The position numbers and the translations under genes are program-made. The notes below the pieces were generated by a model. That model saw only the letters and a program-made list of their open reading frames with translations. It searched no databases and was not told the DNA's origin. Below are positions 20,783 to 31,821 of a DNA stretch of 64,000 bases, piece after piece (position 1 is the stretch's first letter; the number at the start of each line of letters is the position of its first letter). Origin of the DNA: Gammaproteobacteria bacterium (GTDB lineage Bacteria; Pseudomonadota; Gammaproteobacteria; Steroidobacterales; Steroidobacteraceae). The stretch covers positions 1 to 64,000 of the forward strand of contig JANYFY010000002.1 of the NCBI GenBank assembly GCA_025359565.1, written 5' to 3'.

Positions 20783-21607
20783 CTACGCTTGCATAACCGC
20801 GCTCACCATGCGTAATGCATCGCAGGTGGCTGCAATATCATGAGTTCGAATAATTTTTACACCCTGAGTAACGGCGAACACTGCCAACCCTAAGCCACCA
20901 AACAGGCGTTCGCTGACCGGGCGCCCTAAAATATTTCCAATGAAATTTTTTCGGGATACTCCGACTAACACTGGGGATCCCAAGGTCGTAAAGCATGCGA
21001 GTTCTTTGAGTAATAACAAGTTGTGCAACTGCGACTTACCGAAGCCGATGCCGGGATCGAGGACAATCGCCTCAGGCGCAATGCCTGCGCTGAGACACAG
21101 CCTTCGCTCATTTGCTAAGAAGACCTGCACTTCAGACACCACGTCTTGATATTCTGGTTTTATTTGCATGGAACGAGGCTCGCCCTGCCTATGCATCAAG
21201 CATACGCCTACACCCGCTTTAGCCGCCCACTCGCGTGCACCCAATTCTCTCAACGCATTCACATCATTGACGAGACACGCTCCGGCTGAGACCGCCGCAG
21301 CCATCACCGCTAATTTACTAGTATCTACCGAAATAGCGACGTCGAGGCGCTTTGCGATGGCTTCTATAACCGGCAAAATGCGATCCATCTCCTCAGCCTC
21401 GCCCACCGCCAGTGCGCCGGGTCGGGTAGATTCACCGCCCACATCAATTATAGTCGCACCTTCGTTGACTATTTGTACCGCACGGTCCACGGCCGCCTGC
21501 GATGATCGGTAAAGTCCACCGTCCGAAAAAGAATCGGGAGTCGTGTTGAGTATCCCCATCACGACCGCCTGACTCAAATCGATAGTTTTATGTCGACAAC
21601 ACCACAA
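20783..21607 (-). CDS. folP: Dihydropteroate synthase
   Basis: Joins p-aminobenzoate and the pterin diphosphate in folate synthesis, the sulfonamide target. It is about 274 residues with a TIM-barrel fold. Signatures are GILNTTPDSFSDGG, the loop DVGGESTRPGA, DPGIGFGKS, and the C-terminal IIRTHDIAAT. The start is probably TTG at 21607, ten bases after the ftsH stop. The distance to the VMGILN motif matches other family members, but I see no clear SD, so the start is less certain than the gene. Confidence 0.95.
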   Translation of the reverse strand: MWCCRHKTIDLSQAVVMGILNTTPDSFSDGGLYRSSQAAVDRAVQIVNEGATIIDVGGESTRPGALAVGEAEEMDRILPVIEAIAKRLDVAISVDTSKLAVMAAAVSAGACLVNDVNALRELGAREWAAKAGVGVCLMHRQGEPRSMQIKPEYQDVVSEVQVFLANERRLCLSAGIAPEAIVLDPGIGFGKSQLHNLLLLKELACFTTLGSPVLVGVSRKNFIGNILGRPVSERLFGGLGLAVFAVTQGVKIIRTHDIAATCDALRMVSAVMQA

Positions 21608-21617
21608 AAAATATAGG

Positions 21618-23528
21618 CTAATGCTGTCCAGCAGGACTTGCTAACGGCGCTGCGGGAGTTTCGGTCGGACTCCGCGGTGTTGGCGTCGGCGTGTCATCCC
21701 AATCACGCGGTGGCCGGGGTTCACGCCCCGCCATGATGTCCTTAATTTGCTCTTCATCGATGGTCTCGTACTTCATCAATGCAGCAGTCATGGCTTGTAA
21801 CTTATCCATGTTGGACTGGATGATTTTGTACGCACGCTGATAATTACTGTCGATGACGCGCCGCACCTCCTCATCGATTACATGAGCCGTGACATCTGAG
21901 ACCTGTTTATGTTGGGTCACGCTACGACCGAGAAATACCTCGCCAGACTCCTCACTATAGGTCTGCGGTCCTAATCGGTCAGAAAGACCCCAGCGAGTCA
22001 CCATGTTGCGAGCCAATTCCGTGGCACGCTCAATATCATTCGACGCACCCGTGGTTACAGCGTCCGGCCCAAATACCAATTCTTCTGCCACTCGACCGCC
22101 AAACAAGGTCGCAATGCGACTCTCCAGTTGACGTTTACTCGTGCTGTAACGATCTTGTTCGGGTAAGAACATGGTAACCCCGAGCGCCCTACCTCGCGGA
22201 ATAATCGTCACTTTGTACACAGGATCATGTTCGGGAACGCTCAATCCCACAATCGCGTGGCCCGACTCGTGGTAAGCCGTATTACGCTTCTCATCCTCCG
22301 TCATTACCATAGAGCGCCGCTCAGCGCCCATCATAATCTTGTCTTTAGCCTTCTCAAACTCCTCCATAGTCACCGCACGCTTATTGCCGCGAGCAGCAAA
22401 CAACGCCGCCTCGTTGACTAGGTTCGCAAGATCAGCACCTGAGAATCCAGGCGTACCCCGCGCAATCACGTTCGGTTTCACGTTGTCGCTGAGGGGCACC
22501 TTACGCATATGTACTTTGAGAATCTGCTCGCGACCCCTGACGTCGGGTAGCGGAACAACCACTTGGCGATCAAAACGACCGGGCCTTAGCAATGCAGGAT
22601 CAAGTACATCCGGTCGATTGGTGGCCGCAATAACAATGATACCTTCATTACCCTCAAATCCGTCCATCTCGACCAAAAGCTGATTCAACGTTTGCTCACG
22701 TTCGTCATGACCACCGCCTAACCCAGCCCCGCGATGGCGCCCTACGGCATCAATTTCATCGATGAAAATAATGCAGGGAGCGTGTTTTTTGGCTTGTTCA
22801 AACATATCCCGCACGCGCGAGGCGCCAACACCTACAAACATTTCCACAAAATCCGAACCCGAAATGGTAAAGAACGGTACTTTCGCTTCACCTGCAATAG
22901 CGCGCGCTAGAAGGGTCTTGCCCGTACCGGGTGATCCCACCATCAAAACGCCTTTGGGAATTTTTCCGCCTAATTTTTGGAATTTACCAGGATCCTTCAA
23001 GAAATCGACGATCTCAACCACTTCCTGCTTGGCTTCTTCAACACCCGCCACATCAGCAAAGGTAATGTTGACTTGGTCTTCACCTAATAACCTGGCGCGA
23101 CTTTTACCAAATGACATCGCCCCACGCCCGCCGGATGCGCCTTGCATTTGGCGCATCATATAAGCCCAGAATCCCACTAAAATAAGAATAGGGAAGGCAG
23201 AAATCAGCAGCTGCATCAGCAATGACTGTTGTTTCGGCGGTTCACCTCGAAATTTTACACCCTGACTTTGCAACAAACCGATAAGTGCCGCGTTACTGGT
23301 TTCTGGGTTGTAGGTTACAAATTGCTCTCCCGACGAACGGCGCTTACCTTCTATAATCTCGCCCCGCAAGGTAACCGTATCAATGTTATTACTCTTCACC
23401 TCCGAGAGGAATTGAGAATAATCAATTGTAGAGGGCTGCCCCGTGTGCAGACCGAATTGGCTGAAGATCGCCAGCAGTACAACCGCCAAAGCAACCCAAA
23501 GCAAAATTTGTTTTGTCAGATCGTTCAA
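21618..23528 (-). CDS. ftsH: ATP-dependent zinc metalloprotease FtsH
   Basis: Membrane-anchored AAA protease that degrades misfolded membrane proteins and short-lived regulators. In E. coli these include sigma-32 and LpxC. It is 636 residues with two membrane segments (about 7-26 and 104-124). Walker A is GSPGTGKT (198-205), Walker B IIFIDEID (253-260), followed by a second-region-of-homology segment. The zinc motif is HESGH (420-424). The C-terminal tail is rich in Pro and Thr. The start is TTG at 23528, with AGGTGA close upstream. Confidence 0.98.
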   Translation of the reverse strand: MNDLTKQILLWVALAVVLLAIFSQFGLHTGQPSTIDYSQFLSEVKSNNIDTVTLRGEIIEGKRRSSGEQFVTYNPETSNAALIGLLQSQGVKFRGEPPKQQSLLMQLLISAFPILILVGFWAYMMRQMQGASGGRGAMSFGKSRARLLGEDQVNITFADVAGVEEAKQEVVEIVDFLKDPGKFQKLGGKIPKGVLMVGSPGTGKTLLARAIAGEAKVPFFTISGSDFVEMFVGVGASRVRDMFEQAKKHAPCIIFIDEIDAVGRHRGAGLGGGHDEREQTLNQLLVEMDGFEGNEGIIVIAATNRPDVLDPALLRPGRFDRQVVVPLPDVRGREQILKVHMRKVPLSDNVKPNVIARGTPGFSGADLANLVNEAALFAARGNKRAVTMEEFEKAKDKIMMGAERRSMVMTEDEKRNTAYHESGHAIVGLSVPEHDPVYKVTIIPRGRALGVTMFLPEQDRYSTSKRQLESRIATLFGGRVAEELVFGPDAVTTGASNDIERATELARNMVTRWGLSDRLGPQTYSEESGEVFLGRSVTQHKQVSDVTAHVIDEEVRRVIDSNYQRAYKIIQSNMDKLQAMTAALMKYETIDEEQIKDIMAGREPRPPRDWDDTPTPTPRSPTETPAAPLASPAGQH

Positions 23529-23556
23529 GTTTCACCTATCGCCATAAGTACCGACG

Positions 23557-24183
23557 TTACACCATCCCAAACTGCCGCGCCAATAGATAGATCTCAGGAC
23601 TGCGCGTTCGCGACGCTTTGGGCTTTTTTGTAAGCACTCGACCATAGCGTGCACGCGCATCCTTAAGTATCTGTTCAAACCCCGCCCCTTGAAACAACTT
23701 AACCAACAAATCGCCTCCGGGAGTTAGGGCCTGGTCCGCAAATTCCAGCGCCAATTCAGCCAAATGCATCGAACGCGGCTGATCAACTGAATCTATACCA
23801 GCCATGTTGGGGGCCATATCGGACAATACAAGGTCAACTTTATCGGCTCCCAAAACACCTAAAACGTTCGCTAATACGTTCGGTTCGCGAAAATCACCTT
23901 GAATGAAATCTACGCCAACAATGGCGTCCATAGGTAAAATATCTGTCGCTACTATGCGACTTTTGCCTCCGACAATACGTGCGGCGTACTGGCTCCAACC
24001 ACCAGGGGCGGCCCCCAAATCCACACACCGGATTCCAGGACGCAATAAACGTTCGGCAACTTGGATTTCAGCCAGCTTGTACACTGCACGTGAGCGCCAC
24101 CCTTCGGCCTTCGCTCGCCTGACATATTCATCGTTGGCGTGTTCGGTCAACCAACGGGCGCTGCTCTTAGTTCGTTTTGGCAT
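23557..24183 (-). CDS. rlmE: 23S rRNA 2'-O-methyltransferase RlmE
   Basis: Methylates U2552 of 23S rRNA in the large-subunit A-loop, a late assembly step. It is 208 residues (E. coli 209). The SAM motif VDLGAAPGGWSQ is near 54-65. The catalytic tetrad is visible as Lys36, Asp122 (LSDMAPN), Lys162 (LVKLFQG) and Glu197 (SPEIYL). It is divergent from yhbY with only 13 bases between start codons, and 28 bases upstream of ftsH, the usual partner. Confidence 0.97.
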   Translation of the reverse strand: MPKRTKSSARWLTEHANDEYVRRAKAEGWRSRAVYKLAEIQVAERLLRPGIRCVDLGAAPGGWSQYAARIVGGKSRIVATDILPMDAIVGVDFIQGDFREPNVLANVLGVLGADKVDLVLSDMAPNMAGIDSVDQPRSMHLAELALEFADQALTPGGDLLVKLFQGAGFEQILKDARARYGRVLTKKPKASRTRSPEIYLLARQFGMV

Positions 24184-24196
24184 CTATACTATCGCT

Positions 24197-24493
24197 ATGG
24201 CACTCACTGAAAAACAAAAAAAACACCTGCGCAGGTTAGCTCACCCTATGCATCCCATTGTAAGGGTCGGCCAATCCGGCCTCACCGACGGGGTACAAAA
24301 CGAATTAGAGCGGGCCCTGACCGACCACGAATTGGTCAAAGTCGGAGTCCGTCTCTCAGATCGGGTCAGTCGAAATGCAGCACTGGAGTCGTTGGCGACG
24401 CATACCCACAGCGATCTTGTCCAAAAAGTGGGTCACGTGGGAGTATTTTACCGTCGCCGAACAGGTCTATCGAAAATCGTTCTTCCAGACTAG
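24197..24493 (+). CDS. yhbY: Ribosome assembly RNA-binding protein YhbY
   Basis: Small CRM-domain RNA-binding protein associated with pre-50S particles. It is 98 residues. The CRM signature HPIVRVGQSGLTDGV is near the N-terminus, with LVKVGV further on and a VGHVGVFYRR end. The frame is open far upstream, but ATG at 24197 is the family start (MALTEKQKKHLR). No SD is visible. A TATACT hexamer ends six bases before the ATG. Its last 27 bases overlap the DUF4149 gene on the opposite strand. Confidence 0.93.
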   Translation: MALTEKQKKHLRRLAHPMHPIVRVGQSGLTDGVQNELERALTDHELVKVGVRLSDRVSRNAALESLATHTHSDLVQKVGHVGVFYRRRTGLSKIVLPD

Positions 24494-24853
24494 CAGCAGT
24501 GCGCACAGACAGGCGATCACGTACAGCACCGCTGAAACGCCATGCCACGCCCCAAATGACAGCCCACGGACAACACCTTGGGTATGGGCTAAAATCATGA
24601 ACGGTTTTAGAACCCACTCATTAATACTTAAAATAGCAACCGCAATAAAACCCGGCATAAATTTTAATCGGCCGGGCAAAATGAGCGCAAGTAGCGCCAC
24701 GGCAGCCCCTAAATAGGTCTCGATACAAAAGAATCGGGTGGCGAAAACCCCTGCTAAATGTTGATCAGGCTGCCAATAAAACAGCGCCGGTGCAACCCAA
24801 ACAGCCAGCGACCAAAGACTGCCCACCCATAAGATAAGCAACACCCGAAACAA
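24467..24853 (-). CDS. DUF4149 family membrane protein
   Basis: Four-helix inner-membrane protein of unknown function, 128 residues. Helices lie at about 1-24, 46-60, 67-82 and 104-122. The family pattern is visible as a Trp-rich first helix, a Phe-rich segment ending at AGVFATRFFCIETYLG, and a KFMPGF turn. A DUF4149 gene downstream of greA and facing yhbY is a recurring gammaproteobacterial arrangement. The start is probably TTG at 24853, four bases after the greA stop. The SD is weak. Confidence 0.85.
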   Translation of the reverse strand: MFRVLLILWVGSLWSLAVWVAPALFYWQPDQHLAGVFATRFFCIETYLGAAVALLALILPGRLKFMPGFIAVAILSINEWVLKPFMILAHTQGVVRGLSFGAWHGVSAVLYVIACLCALLLVWKNDFR

Positions 24854-24857
24854 GTTC

Positions 24858-25334
24858 TTAAAGATAACGCACCGACATTATCTCGTAGCTCTTAGTTCCA
24901 CCGGGCACCTTGACGTCTACCACATCACCCTCGGACTTGCCGATGAGCGCCCGGGCTATTGGCGAAGAGACCGACAACAGACCTTGTTTAATATCAGCCT
25001 CGTCATCTCCCACCAATTGGTAAGTTACTTTGGCGCCACCGTCTTGATCCTCCAGTATGAGGGTCGCGCCGAACACGACCCGACTACTGACAACCAGCGT
25101 GGTCACATCAATCACCTCTGAGTTTGACAGACGATTTTCAATATCGTTGATACGTCCCTCGATGAAACTTTGTTGATCACGCGCCGCGTGATACTCAGCA
25201 TTTTCACTCAAATCACCGTGCGCCCGCGCCTCCGCGATTGCTTTAATCACCGTCGGGCGATCTTCACTTTTCAATTTTTTTAATTCTACCCGAAGCCTTT
25301 CGGCACCGCGCAGTGTCATGGGAGTTCGCTTCAC
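24858..25334 (-). CDS. greA: Transcription elongation factor GreA
   Basis: Rescues backtracked RNA polymerase by stimulating transcript cleavage. It is 158 residues, exactly the E. coli length, with an N-terminal coiled coil holding the acidic tip [17 protein letters not shown] and a C-terminal FKBP-like domain. The start is GTG at 25334, overlapping the carB stop as GTGA. AAGGA lies four bases upstream. This keeps the family N-terminus ([11 protein letters not shown]). Confidence 0.98.
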   Translation of the reverse strand: MKRTPMTLRGAERLRVELKKLKSEDRPTVIKAIAEARAHGDLSENAEYHAARDQQSFIEGRINDIENRLSNSEVIDVTTLVVSSRVVFGATLILEDQDGGAKVTYQLVGDDEADIKQGLLSVSSPIARALIGKSEGDVVDVKVPGGTKSYEIMSVRYL

Positions 25335-28300
25335 ACCAATTCCTTATGCAGATCCTGGAGTCGATTAACAGAAATATCGCCCAAATGATCGAGCGCATCA
25401 CAGGTAGCCCGCGCGCCCGCCACCGTTGTGTAATACGTGACCTTGCGCGCCACCGCTTCGCGACGTATGGGTCGCGATTCGCGCACCGCTTGCTTCCCCT
25501 CAGTAGTATTCACTATGAGGGCCACCTCGTCATTCTTTATCATATCAACCACATGCGGCCGGCCCTCACGTACTTTATTGACTCGCCGACAAATTATACC
25601 GGCACTTTCCAGTGCGCTCGCCGTGCCGCCAGTCGCCGCTATCTCAAAACCGCGTGCAATCAACATTTCTGCCAATAATACCGCACCAGGCTTATCACGA
25701 TCACGCACACTGATAAAACACAAACCCCGCGTGGGTAAAACCACGCCAGAGGCTGCCTGGGCCTTGGCGTACGCCTCACCGAAGGTATGGCCGGTGCCCA
25801 TGACCTCACCCGTAGATTTCATTTCAGGACCCAAGATAGGATCTGCTTCCGGAAATTTTGCAAATGGAAATACCGATTCCTTCACCGAAAAATAGGGCGG
25901 CACAGTTTCCTGGGTGCATCCTTGTTCAGCCAGCGATTTACCGGTCATAACGCGCGCCGCGACCTTGGCAAGCGCAACACCCGTAGCCTTCGAGACGAAC
26001 GGCACCGTTCGTGATGCACGCGGGTTCACTTCTAGAATATAAATAACCCCATTTTGAATAGCGAACTGTATATTCATCAGGCCAATCACATTGAGCGCCT
26101 TGGCGAGCAGTCGCGTCTGAGCGCGCAATTCGTCTTGCACCGCCTGGGTAAGTCCGTTGGGTGGCAATGAACAACTCGAATCACCCGAGTGAACACCTGC
26201 CTGCTCAATGTGCTCCATGATGCCGCCGATCAACACATCTTGCCCATCGCAAATCGCATCCACGTCCACTTCAGTGGCGAGATCCAAGAATCGATCTAAC
26301 AACACCGGGCTATCGTTGGAGACCTGCATCGCGTCACTCATATACTGACGCAAGTCATCCTCATTAAACACCACTTCCATCGCTCGACCACCCAATACAT
26401 AGCTTGGCCTCACAATCAGCGGAAACCCCACATCCCTCGCCAACAGCACCGCCTGTTCTTCGGTTCTTGCCGTGGCATTCGCTGGCTGTTTGAGCTTCAA
26501 AGCAGCGACTAATTTTTGGAACCGCTCGCGATCCTCAGCCACATCAATACTGTCGGGGGTGGTGCCAATAATCGGTGCACCCGCAAGGCCCAAGGCGCGC
26601 GACAACTTGAGCGGTGTTTGACCGCCATATTGCACAATAACGCCCTCTGGCTTTTCCTTATCAATAATTTCCATGACATCTTCAAAGGTCAGTGGCTCAA
26701 AATACAATCGATCCGACGTGTCGTAGTCAGTCGAAACCGTTTCCGGATTGCAATTAACCATGATGGTCTCGAAGCCATCTTCCCGTAGTGCCATTGAGGC
26801 GTGTACGCAGCAATAATCAAACTCAATGCCCTGTCCAATTCGATTAGGACCGCCACCCAGTATCATGATTTTTCGGCTTGAAGTGGGATTGGCTTCGCAC
26901 TCGTCGTCGTAGGTCGAGTATAGAAAAGCGGTAGAGGTTGCAAATTCCGCGGCACACGAATCCACACGTTTGTAAACCGGATGTATCCCAAGCTTACGCC
27001 GTCGGCTACGGATCATCGGCTCGTCACGCGCGACCAGGCGACTAATACGCGAATCCGAAAAACCTTTGCGCTTAAGTGCGCGCATTCGCGCAAAATCTAA
27101 ACTCTCGAAACCAGCGTGCGTCAAGACCGCTTCTTCACGAATCAAATCCTCGACCTGCGCCAGAAACCACGGATCAATGGCGGTCGCATCAAACACTTGC
27201 TTTATAGTCCAGCCCGCGCGCAAGGCATCGGCGACATATAACAAACGATTAGGTCCCGGCCACCGCAATTCATAGCCTAATTTCTCGGACGCTTCATCGG
27301 TCAATGGCAAATGCAGTTGCTCATTAAATCCGTCTAAACCTGTCTCCAAGCTGCGTAATGCTTTTTGCAAAGATTCCTGAAAATTTCGTCCTATAGCCAT
27401 GGCTTCGCCGACAGACTTCATTTGAGTGGTGAGCCGTGTGTTTGAGCCTGGAAATTTTTCGAACGTAAACCGTGGGATCTTGGTTACCACATAGTCAATG
27501 CTGGGTTCAAAGGAAGCAGGCGTCGTGCCATTCGTGATTTCGTTCTTAAGCTCATCCAAGGTGTAACCGACCGCAAGCTTGGCTGCGACCTTGGCAATCG
27601 GAAAACCCGTGGCCTTGGAGGCCAGAGCCGAGGAACGGGATACGCGGGGGTTCATTTCGATCACAAGAACCCGGCCATCGACGGGATTCACCGCAAATTG
27701 TACATTCGAACCCCCCGTATCCACACCGATTTTGCGTAGCACCGCAATAGACGCATCGCGCAAGCGTTGATATTCCCGATCGGTCAGCGTTTGAGCGGGT
27801 GCTACCGTAATTGAATCTCCGGTGTGCACGCCCATCGGATCTAGATTTTCAATGGCGCACACGATGATGCAGTTATCGTTGCGATCACGCACCACTTCCA
27901 TCTCGTACTCTTTCCAACCCAGCACGGACTCCTCTAGAAGCACCTCGTTCGTGGGCGAGGCATCCAGTCCACGCGCGACAATCTCTTCAAACTCTTCCCG
28001 GTTGTAGGCAATGCCACCCCCACTCCCACCCAGCGTAAACGAAGGCCGAATGACGGTGGGAAAACCAATCTCCGACTGAACCGCTAGGGCTTCTTCCATG
28101 CTGTGGGCTATGCGCGCACGCGCAGTTTCAAGGCCTATTTCTGTCATCGCGCGACGGAATAATTCGCGATCCTCCGCCATATCAATTGCCCGCTTGGTCG
28201 CACCAATCATTTCCACCGAATATTTTTCCAACACGCCTTCGCGCGCAAGATCAAGCGAAGTATTAAGTGCGGTCTGCCCGCCCATGGTGGCAAGCAAGGC

Positions 28301-28552
28301 TTCGGGCCGCTCTTTCTCGATAATTCTTTCAATTGTGCGCCAATTGATAGGCTCGATATAAATCGAGTCGGCGGTATCCGGGTCGGTCATGATGGTGGCC
28401 GGATTCGAGTTGACCAAAATTACGCGATAACCTTCCTCCTTCAGTGCCTTACACGCTTGCGCACCCGAATAATCGAATTCACAAGCCTGACCAATGACAA
28501 TGGGGCCGGCGCCGATGATGAGAATGCTATGAATGTCCGCTCGTTTGGGCAC
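25331..28552 (-). CDS. carB: Carbamoyl-phosphate synthase large subunit
   Basis: Makes carbamoyl phosphate for arginine and pyrimidine synthesis from glutamine-derived ammonia, bicarbonate and two ATP. It is 1073 residues, the same as E. coli, with two homologous ATP-grasp halves. The N-terminal half begins [22 protein letters not shown] and the second [20 protein letters not shown]. The C-terminal MGS-like domain binds allosteric effectors. The start is GTG at 28552, one base after the carA stop, with GAGAG upstream. Confidence 0.98.
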   Translation of the reverse strand: MPKRADIHSILIIGAGPIVIGQACEFDYSGAQACKALKEEGYRVILVNSNPATIMTDPDTADSIYIEPINWRTIERIIEKERPEALLATMGGQTALNTSLDLAREGVLEKYSVEMIGATKRAIDMAEDRELFRRAMTEIGLETARARIAHSMEEALAVQSEIGFPTVIRPSFTLGGSGGGIAYNREEFEEIVARGLDASPTNEVLLEESVLGWKEYEMEVVRDRNDNCIIVCAIENLDPMGVHTGDSITVAPAQTLTDREYQRLRDASIAVLRKIGVDTGGSNVQFAVNPVDGRVLVIEMNPRVSRSSALASKATGFPIAKVAAKLAVGYTLDELKNEITNGTTPASFEPSIDYVVTKIPRFTFEKFPGSNTRLTTQMKSVGEAMAIGRNFQESLQKALRSLETGLDGFNEQLHLPLTDEASEKLGYELRWPGPNRLLYVADALRAGWTIKQVFDATAIDPWFLAQVEDLIREEAVLTHAGFESLDFARMRALKRKGFSDSRISRLVARDEPMIRSRRRKLGIHPVYKRVDSCAAEFATSTAFLYSTYDDECEANPTSSRKIMILGGGPNRIGQGIEFDYCCVHASMALREDGFETIMVNCNPETVSTDYDTSDRLYFEPLTFEDVMEIIDKEKPEGVIVQYGGQTPLKLSRALGLAGAPIIGTTPDSIDVAEDRERFQKLVAALKLKQPANATARTEEQAVLLARDVGFPLIVRPSYVLGGRAMEVVFNEDDLRQYMSDAMQVSNDSPVLLDRFLDLATEVDVDAICDGQDVLIGGIMEHIEQAGVHSGDSSCSLPPNGLTQAVQDELRAQTRLLAKALNVIGLMNIQFAIQNGVIYILEVNPRASRTVPFVSKATGVALAKVAARVMTGKSLAEQGCTQETVPPYFSVKESVFPFAKFPEADPILGPEMKSTGEVMGTGHTFGEAYAKAQAASGVVLPTRGLCFISVRDRDKPGAVLLAEMLIARGFEIAATGGTASALESAGIICRRVNKVREGRPHVVDMIKNDEVALIVNTTEGKQAVRESRPIRREAVARKVTYYTTVAGARATCDALDHLGDISVNRLQDLHKELV

Positions 28553-28553
28553 G

Positions 28554-29729
28554 TTAACTCTCGGTCGACTTTAATTTAGCGGGGCGACTCCGTGCGCTCG
28601 CGTGACCGTGTTTCAACATCAAATAAATAAAGTGCTCAAAAAGTAGTCGCAGCTCGTGCGGACCTGGGCTTGCTTCCGGGTGACCTTGAAAACCAAAGGC
28701 GGGACGATCGGTACGCGCAATGCCTTGCAGCGATGCATCAAAAAGAGAACGATGGGTAACACGAAGGTTAGCCGGCAAATTAACGTCACTTACCGCAAAC
28801 CCGTGATTCTGACTAGAGATTAACACCCGAGCGGAGTCCACTTCTAACACCGGGTGATTAGCGCCGTGATGCCCAAATTTCATTTTTAAAGTCTTCGCAC
28901 CACTCGCTAAGGCGAGTAATTGATGGCCCAGACATATTCCGAAAATCGGCGTCTCAGTCTCTAACAATTGCTTAATCGCCTCAATCGCGTAATCGCAGGC
29001 CTCGGGATCTCCCGGTCCGTTACTTAAGAAAACACCATCAGGATTCATTGCAAGTACTTGTTTTGCAGACGTTTGTGCGGGCACCACCGTCATGCGACAC
29101 CCGTGATCGCTGAGCAAGCGCAAAATATTGCGCTTAATACCAAAATCGTAAGCAACGACATGCAACCTAGTTTGCGGCCGAGGTTGGCGATTGGTGGACT
29201 GCCAGATGATCCCGTCATTCCATTGGTAATTTTTCTTGGTACTGACTGTTTTGGCTAAATCCATCCCTTTCAAACCCGGAAATTTTTTAGCTACACGCAC
29301 TGCGGCTGTTTCGTCGATGCTATCGCCCGTCATAATGCAGCCGGACTGCGCTCCTTTCTCGCGCAGCAAGCGGGTTAATTTGCGTGTATCGATATCAGCA
29401 ATCGCGATCACTTTGCAGCGCAGCAGGAAGCTATTTAAGGATTCAGTTGCGCGCCAATTCGAATGCAGTAGCGCAAGATCACGAATTACAAGCCCTGCCG
29501 CATACACAGCGCCGGATTCATGGTCCTCCGGAGTGGTGCCGGTATTGCCAATATGCGGATACGTCAACGTCACAATTTGCCGGGAATAGGAGGGGTCAGT
29601 CAGAATTTCTTGATAGCCCGTCATGGCGGTATTAAACACAACTTCGCCGGTGGTGTTGCCCTTGGCACCCACAGACACGCCGCGAAATACTGTGCCGTCT
29701 TCAAGAGCTAGCACTGCAGGCGTATACAT
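28554..29729 (-). CDS. carA: Carbamoyl-phosphate synthase small subunit (glutaminase)
   Basis: Releases ammonia from glutamine for CarB. It is 391 residues. The N-terminal CPSase_sm_chain domain is followed by a class I glutamine amidotransferase domain with nucleophile Cys266 in [11 protein letters not shown] and His/Glu in [11 protein letters not shown]. The ATG start has GAGGAA five bases upstream. That SD directly abuts one arm of a structured leader (see 29741-29809), so expression may respond to RNA folding. Confidence 0.98.
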   Translation of the reverse strand: MYTPAVLALEDGTVFRGVSVGAKGNTTGEVVFNTAMTGYQEILTDPSYSRQIVTLTYPHIGNTGTTPEDHESGAVYAAGLVIRDLALLHSNWRATESLNSFLLRCKVIAIADIDTRKLTRLLREKGAQSGCIMTGDSIDETAAVRVAKKFPGLKGMDLAKTVSTKKNYQWNDGIIWQSTNRQPRPQTRLHVVAYDFGIKRNILRLLSDHGCRMTVVPAQTSAKQVLAMNPDGVFLSNGPGDPEACDYAIEAIKQLLETETPIFGICLGHQLLALASGAKTLKMKFGHHGANHPVLEVDSARVLISSQNHGFAVSDVNLPANLRVTHRSLFDASLQGIARTDRPAFGFQGHPEASPGPHELRLLFEHFIYLMLKHGHASARSRPAKLKSTES

Positions 29730-29740
29730 TCCGGTTCCTC

Positions 29741-29809
29741 GCTTTGCGCTAATAGCGCTTTGCGCACATGCGCAAAGCGGGAAGCGCTCGTTAGAACATC
29801 CTCCCGCTT
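29741..29809 (-). promoter_or_regulatory. Structured carAB leader with competing hairpins
   Basis: Minus-strand order is arm A AAGCGGGA (29802-29809), arm B TCCCGCTTTGCGCA (29769-29782), arm C TGCGCAAAGCG (29756-29766) and arm D GCGCAAAGC (29741-29749). B can pair with A, with C (11-bp perfect stem), or with D. D touches the carA SD (29735-29740). Pairing of D would bring the SD close to a stem, while B:C would leave it free. A transcription-factor operator reading of the 24-bp palindrome at 29756-29779 is the alternative. Confidence 0.5.
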
Positions 29810-29843
29810 GATGAATTTAATCGCGATCAGTTTCCGGGCGCAA

Positions 29844-29872
29844 ATACTAACGATGCGCAAGCTGACTGTCTA
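29844..29872 (-). promoter_or_regulatory. Candidate carAB promoter
   Basis: On the minus strand TAGACA (29867-29872) and TAGTAT (29844-29849) are separated by 17 bases, a good sigma-70 geometry. Transcription from about 29837 would give a leader of roughly 108 bases before carA. No complete ARG box was seen; a TGAAT half-site lies nearby at about 29811. Confidence 0.45.
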
Positions 29873-29882
29873 TGACTATCCT

Positions 29883-30683
29883 TCAAAGTCCTAACACTTG
29901 AGTCATGTCATAAACACCTGCAGGCCTGCCCGGCAACCATAACGCTGCCCGCAACGCACCTCGAGCAAATGCCATCCGATCCGTAGCGCGATGCGTAATT
30001 TCAAGACGTTCACCGTCAGCGGTAAACAGTACCGTGTGCTCGCCGATTACATCGCCGGCACGCATCGCGTTAAAGCCAATGGTACCTGGCACGCGGCCCC
30101 CCACCCTCGATTTTTTGTCATATAACGCTATATTTTCAAGCGCCTGGCCACGCACTGCGGCCACTTGCTCGCCCAATGCGAGGGCCGTTCCCGATGGCAT
30201 ATCACGTTTTAACCGATGATGAATTTCAGCAATATCAACCTCATAGCCTACGCCCAAGGCCTTAGTCGCGAATGCAACGAGCTGCATCATGGCGGTCACG
30301 CCTACGCTGGTATTAGGCGCAATGAGCACTGCAATGTCTTTGGCGGCATGCTCAATCGTCGCACGAGTCGCTGCGTCATAACCGGTTGCGCCCACTATGA
30401 TCGGCACGCCCGCCTCACGGCAGGCCCGCACGTGAGCTGCGAGACACGTCGACGCGCTGAAATCAAGCGCTACGGTGGCTTCCGTCAATGCAAGACTTGG
30501 ATCTGCGCTAACTAAGACCCCTGTCTTGCCGCCCTCGCCGCCCGCATCAATCCCTAAACTGACACTTCCTGCCGACGCCACCGCACCCACCAAGACCATT
30601 TGCGGAGTTTCGGCTAAGGCGCGTACGATCGTTTGGCCCATCCGTCCGGTTGAGCCAAAAATCGTCAGCCTTTGATTAGACAT
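29883..30683 (-). CDS. dapB: 4-hydroxy-tetrahydrodipicolinate reductase
   Basis: Second committed step of lysine and diaminopimelate synthesis, using NAD(P)H. It is 266 residues. The Rossmann motif FGSTGRMG is near the N-terminus. The catalytic signature EIHHRLKRDMPSGTAL holds the catalytic His and Lys pair and the substrate-binding SGT. The C-terminus ends with YDMTQVLGL. The ATG start is four bases after the dnaJ stop, so it is probably in the dnaK-dnaJ transcript. The dapA gene is elsewhere (56047-56940). Confidence 0.98.
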   Translation of the reverse strand: MSNQRLTIFGSTGRMGQTIVRALAETPQMVLVGAVASAGSVSLGIDAGGEGGKTGVLVSADPSLALTEATVALDFSASTCLAAHVRACREAGVPIIVGATGYDAATRATIEHAAKDIAVLIAPNTSVGVTAMMQLVAFATKALGVGYEVDIAEIHHRLKRDMPSGTALALGEQVAAVRGQALENIALYDKKSRVGGRVPGTIGFNAMRAGDVIGEHTVLFTADGERLEITHRATDRMAFARGALRAALWLPGRPAGVYDMTQVLGL

Positions 30684-30687
30684 AAGG

Positions 30688-31809
30688 CTAGGATATCGCG
30701 CCGGTAAAAAATTTCTTTACACCGGCAAAAAACGTTTGTTCGCGCGGCTTGTGACTTCCCAGCTGCAGCGCTGCCTCAAATCGGCGCAGTAACTCGCGCT
30801 GCTCTGCATTAAGGCTCACTGGAGTCTCTATCACAACCCGACAAAACAAGTCCCCCGCAGCGCCCCCACGCACCGGCGTCACACCCTTATCTCGCACGCG
30901 AAATACGCGCCCGGACTGGGTCTCGATGGGCACTTTAATGACGACCTCACCATCGAGGGTCGGAACATTTACAGACCCCCCTAAAGCCGCAGTCGCGAAA
31001 CTGACGGGCACTTCACAGGACAAATGGCTACCTTCCCGTTCAAAAATAGCGTGTTCGCGTACGCGAACTTCAACATATAGATCACCCGTCGGGCCACCAT
31101 TGCGACCTACCTCACCTTCGCCGTTGAGCCGAATCCGATCCCCGGTATCCACTCCCGCAGGAACAGTCACTGAAATCGCTTTATCGGCGCGAATTCGACC
31201 TTGCCCATAACAATCATCACACGGATTACTGACGATTTTGCCGCGTCCTTTACAACGTGGACAGGGCTGTTGAATCGTGAATATTGACTGTTGAACTCGC
31301 ACCTGACCTTGGCCCGCACAGGTATCGCAGGTCTTTGGGGTCGAGCCTTTCGCCGCCCCGGAGCCTTTGCACGGCTTGCACTCGACTAAGGTCGGAATTT
31401 TAATCTCGGTTTTAGTGCCGAATACTGCCTGCTCTAGGTCCAACTCAAGCTCGAAACGCAAATCGGCCCCGCGGAACACCTGCGTTCGGCCGCGTTGTCC
31501 GCCCGAGAATATGTCCCCAAACATTTCACCAAAAATATCACCGAAGGCTTCACCCGCACTGAAGCCCCCGCCCCCGCCGCGCTGGTCGAGGCCGGCATGG
31601 CCGTATTGGTCGTAGATCGCGCGTTTCTGCGCATTGGTCAAAATTTCGTAAGCTTCTTTAGCCTCTTTAAATTTATGCTCAGATTCAGGATCATCCGGAT
31701 TGCGGTCCGGATGATACTTCATCGCTAAACGCCGATACGACTTCTTGATGTCCGCCTCGGTGGCGCCTTTGGGCACATCAAGTACTTTGTAAAAATCCGA
31801 CTTCGCCAT
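30688..31809 (-). CDS. dnaJ: Chaperone protein DnaJ
   Basis: Co-chaperone that delivers substrates to DnaK and triggers its ATPase. It is 373 residues. The J domain has HPD in MKYHPDRN. A Gly/Phe-rich linker follows (about 75-105). Then come four zinc-binding CxxCxGxG repeats ([32 protein letters not shown]) and the C-terminal substrate domains. The ATG lies 12 bases after the dnaK stop. Confidence 0.99.
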   Translation of the reverse strand: MAKSDFYKVLDVPKGATEADIKKSYRRLAMKYHPDRNPDDPESEHKFKEAKEAYEILTNAQKRAIYDQYGHAGLDQRGGGGGFSAGEAFGDIFGEMFGDIFSGGQRGRTQVFRGADLRFELELDLEQAVFGTKTEIKIPTLVECKPCKGSGAAKGSTPKTCDTCAGQGQVRVQQSIFTIQQPCPRCKGRGKIVSNPCDDCYGQGRIRADKAISVTVPAGVDTGDRIRLNGEGEVGRNGGPTGDLYVEVRVREHAIFEREGSHLSCEVPVSFATAALGGSVNVPTLDGEVVIKVPIETQSGRVFRVRDKGVTPVRGGAAGDLFCRVVIETPVSLNAEQRELLRRFEAALQLGSHKPREQTFFAGVKKFFTGAIS

Positions 31810-31821
31810 CGTAGAGAAATC

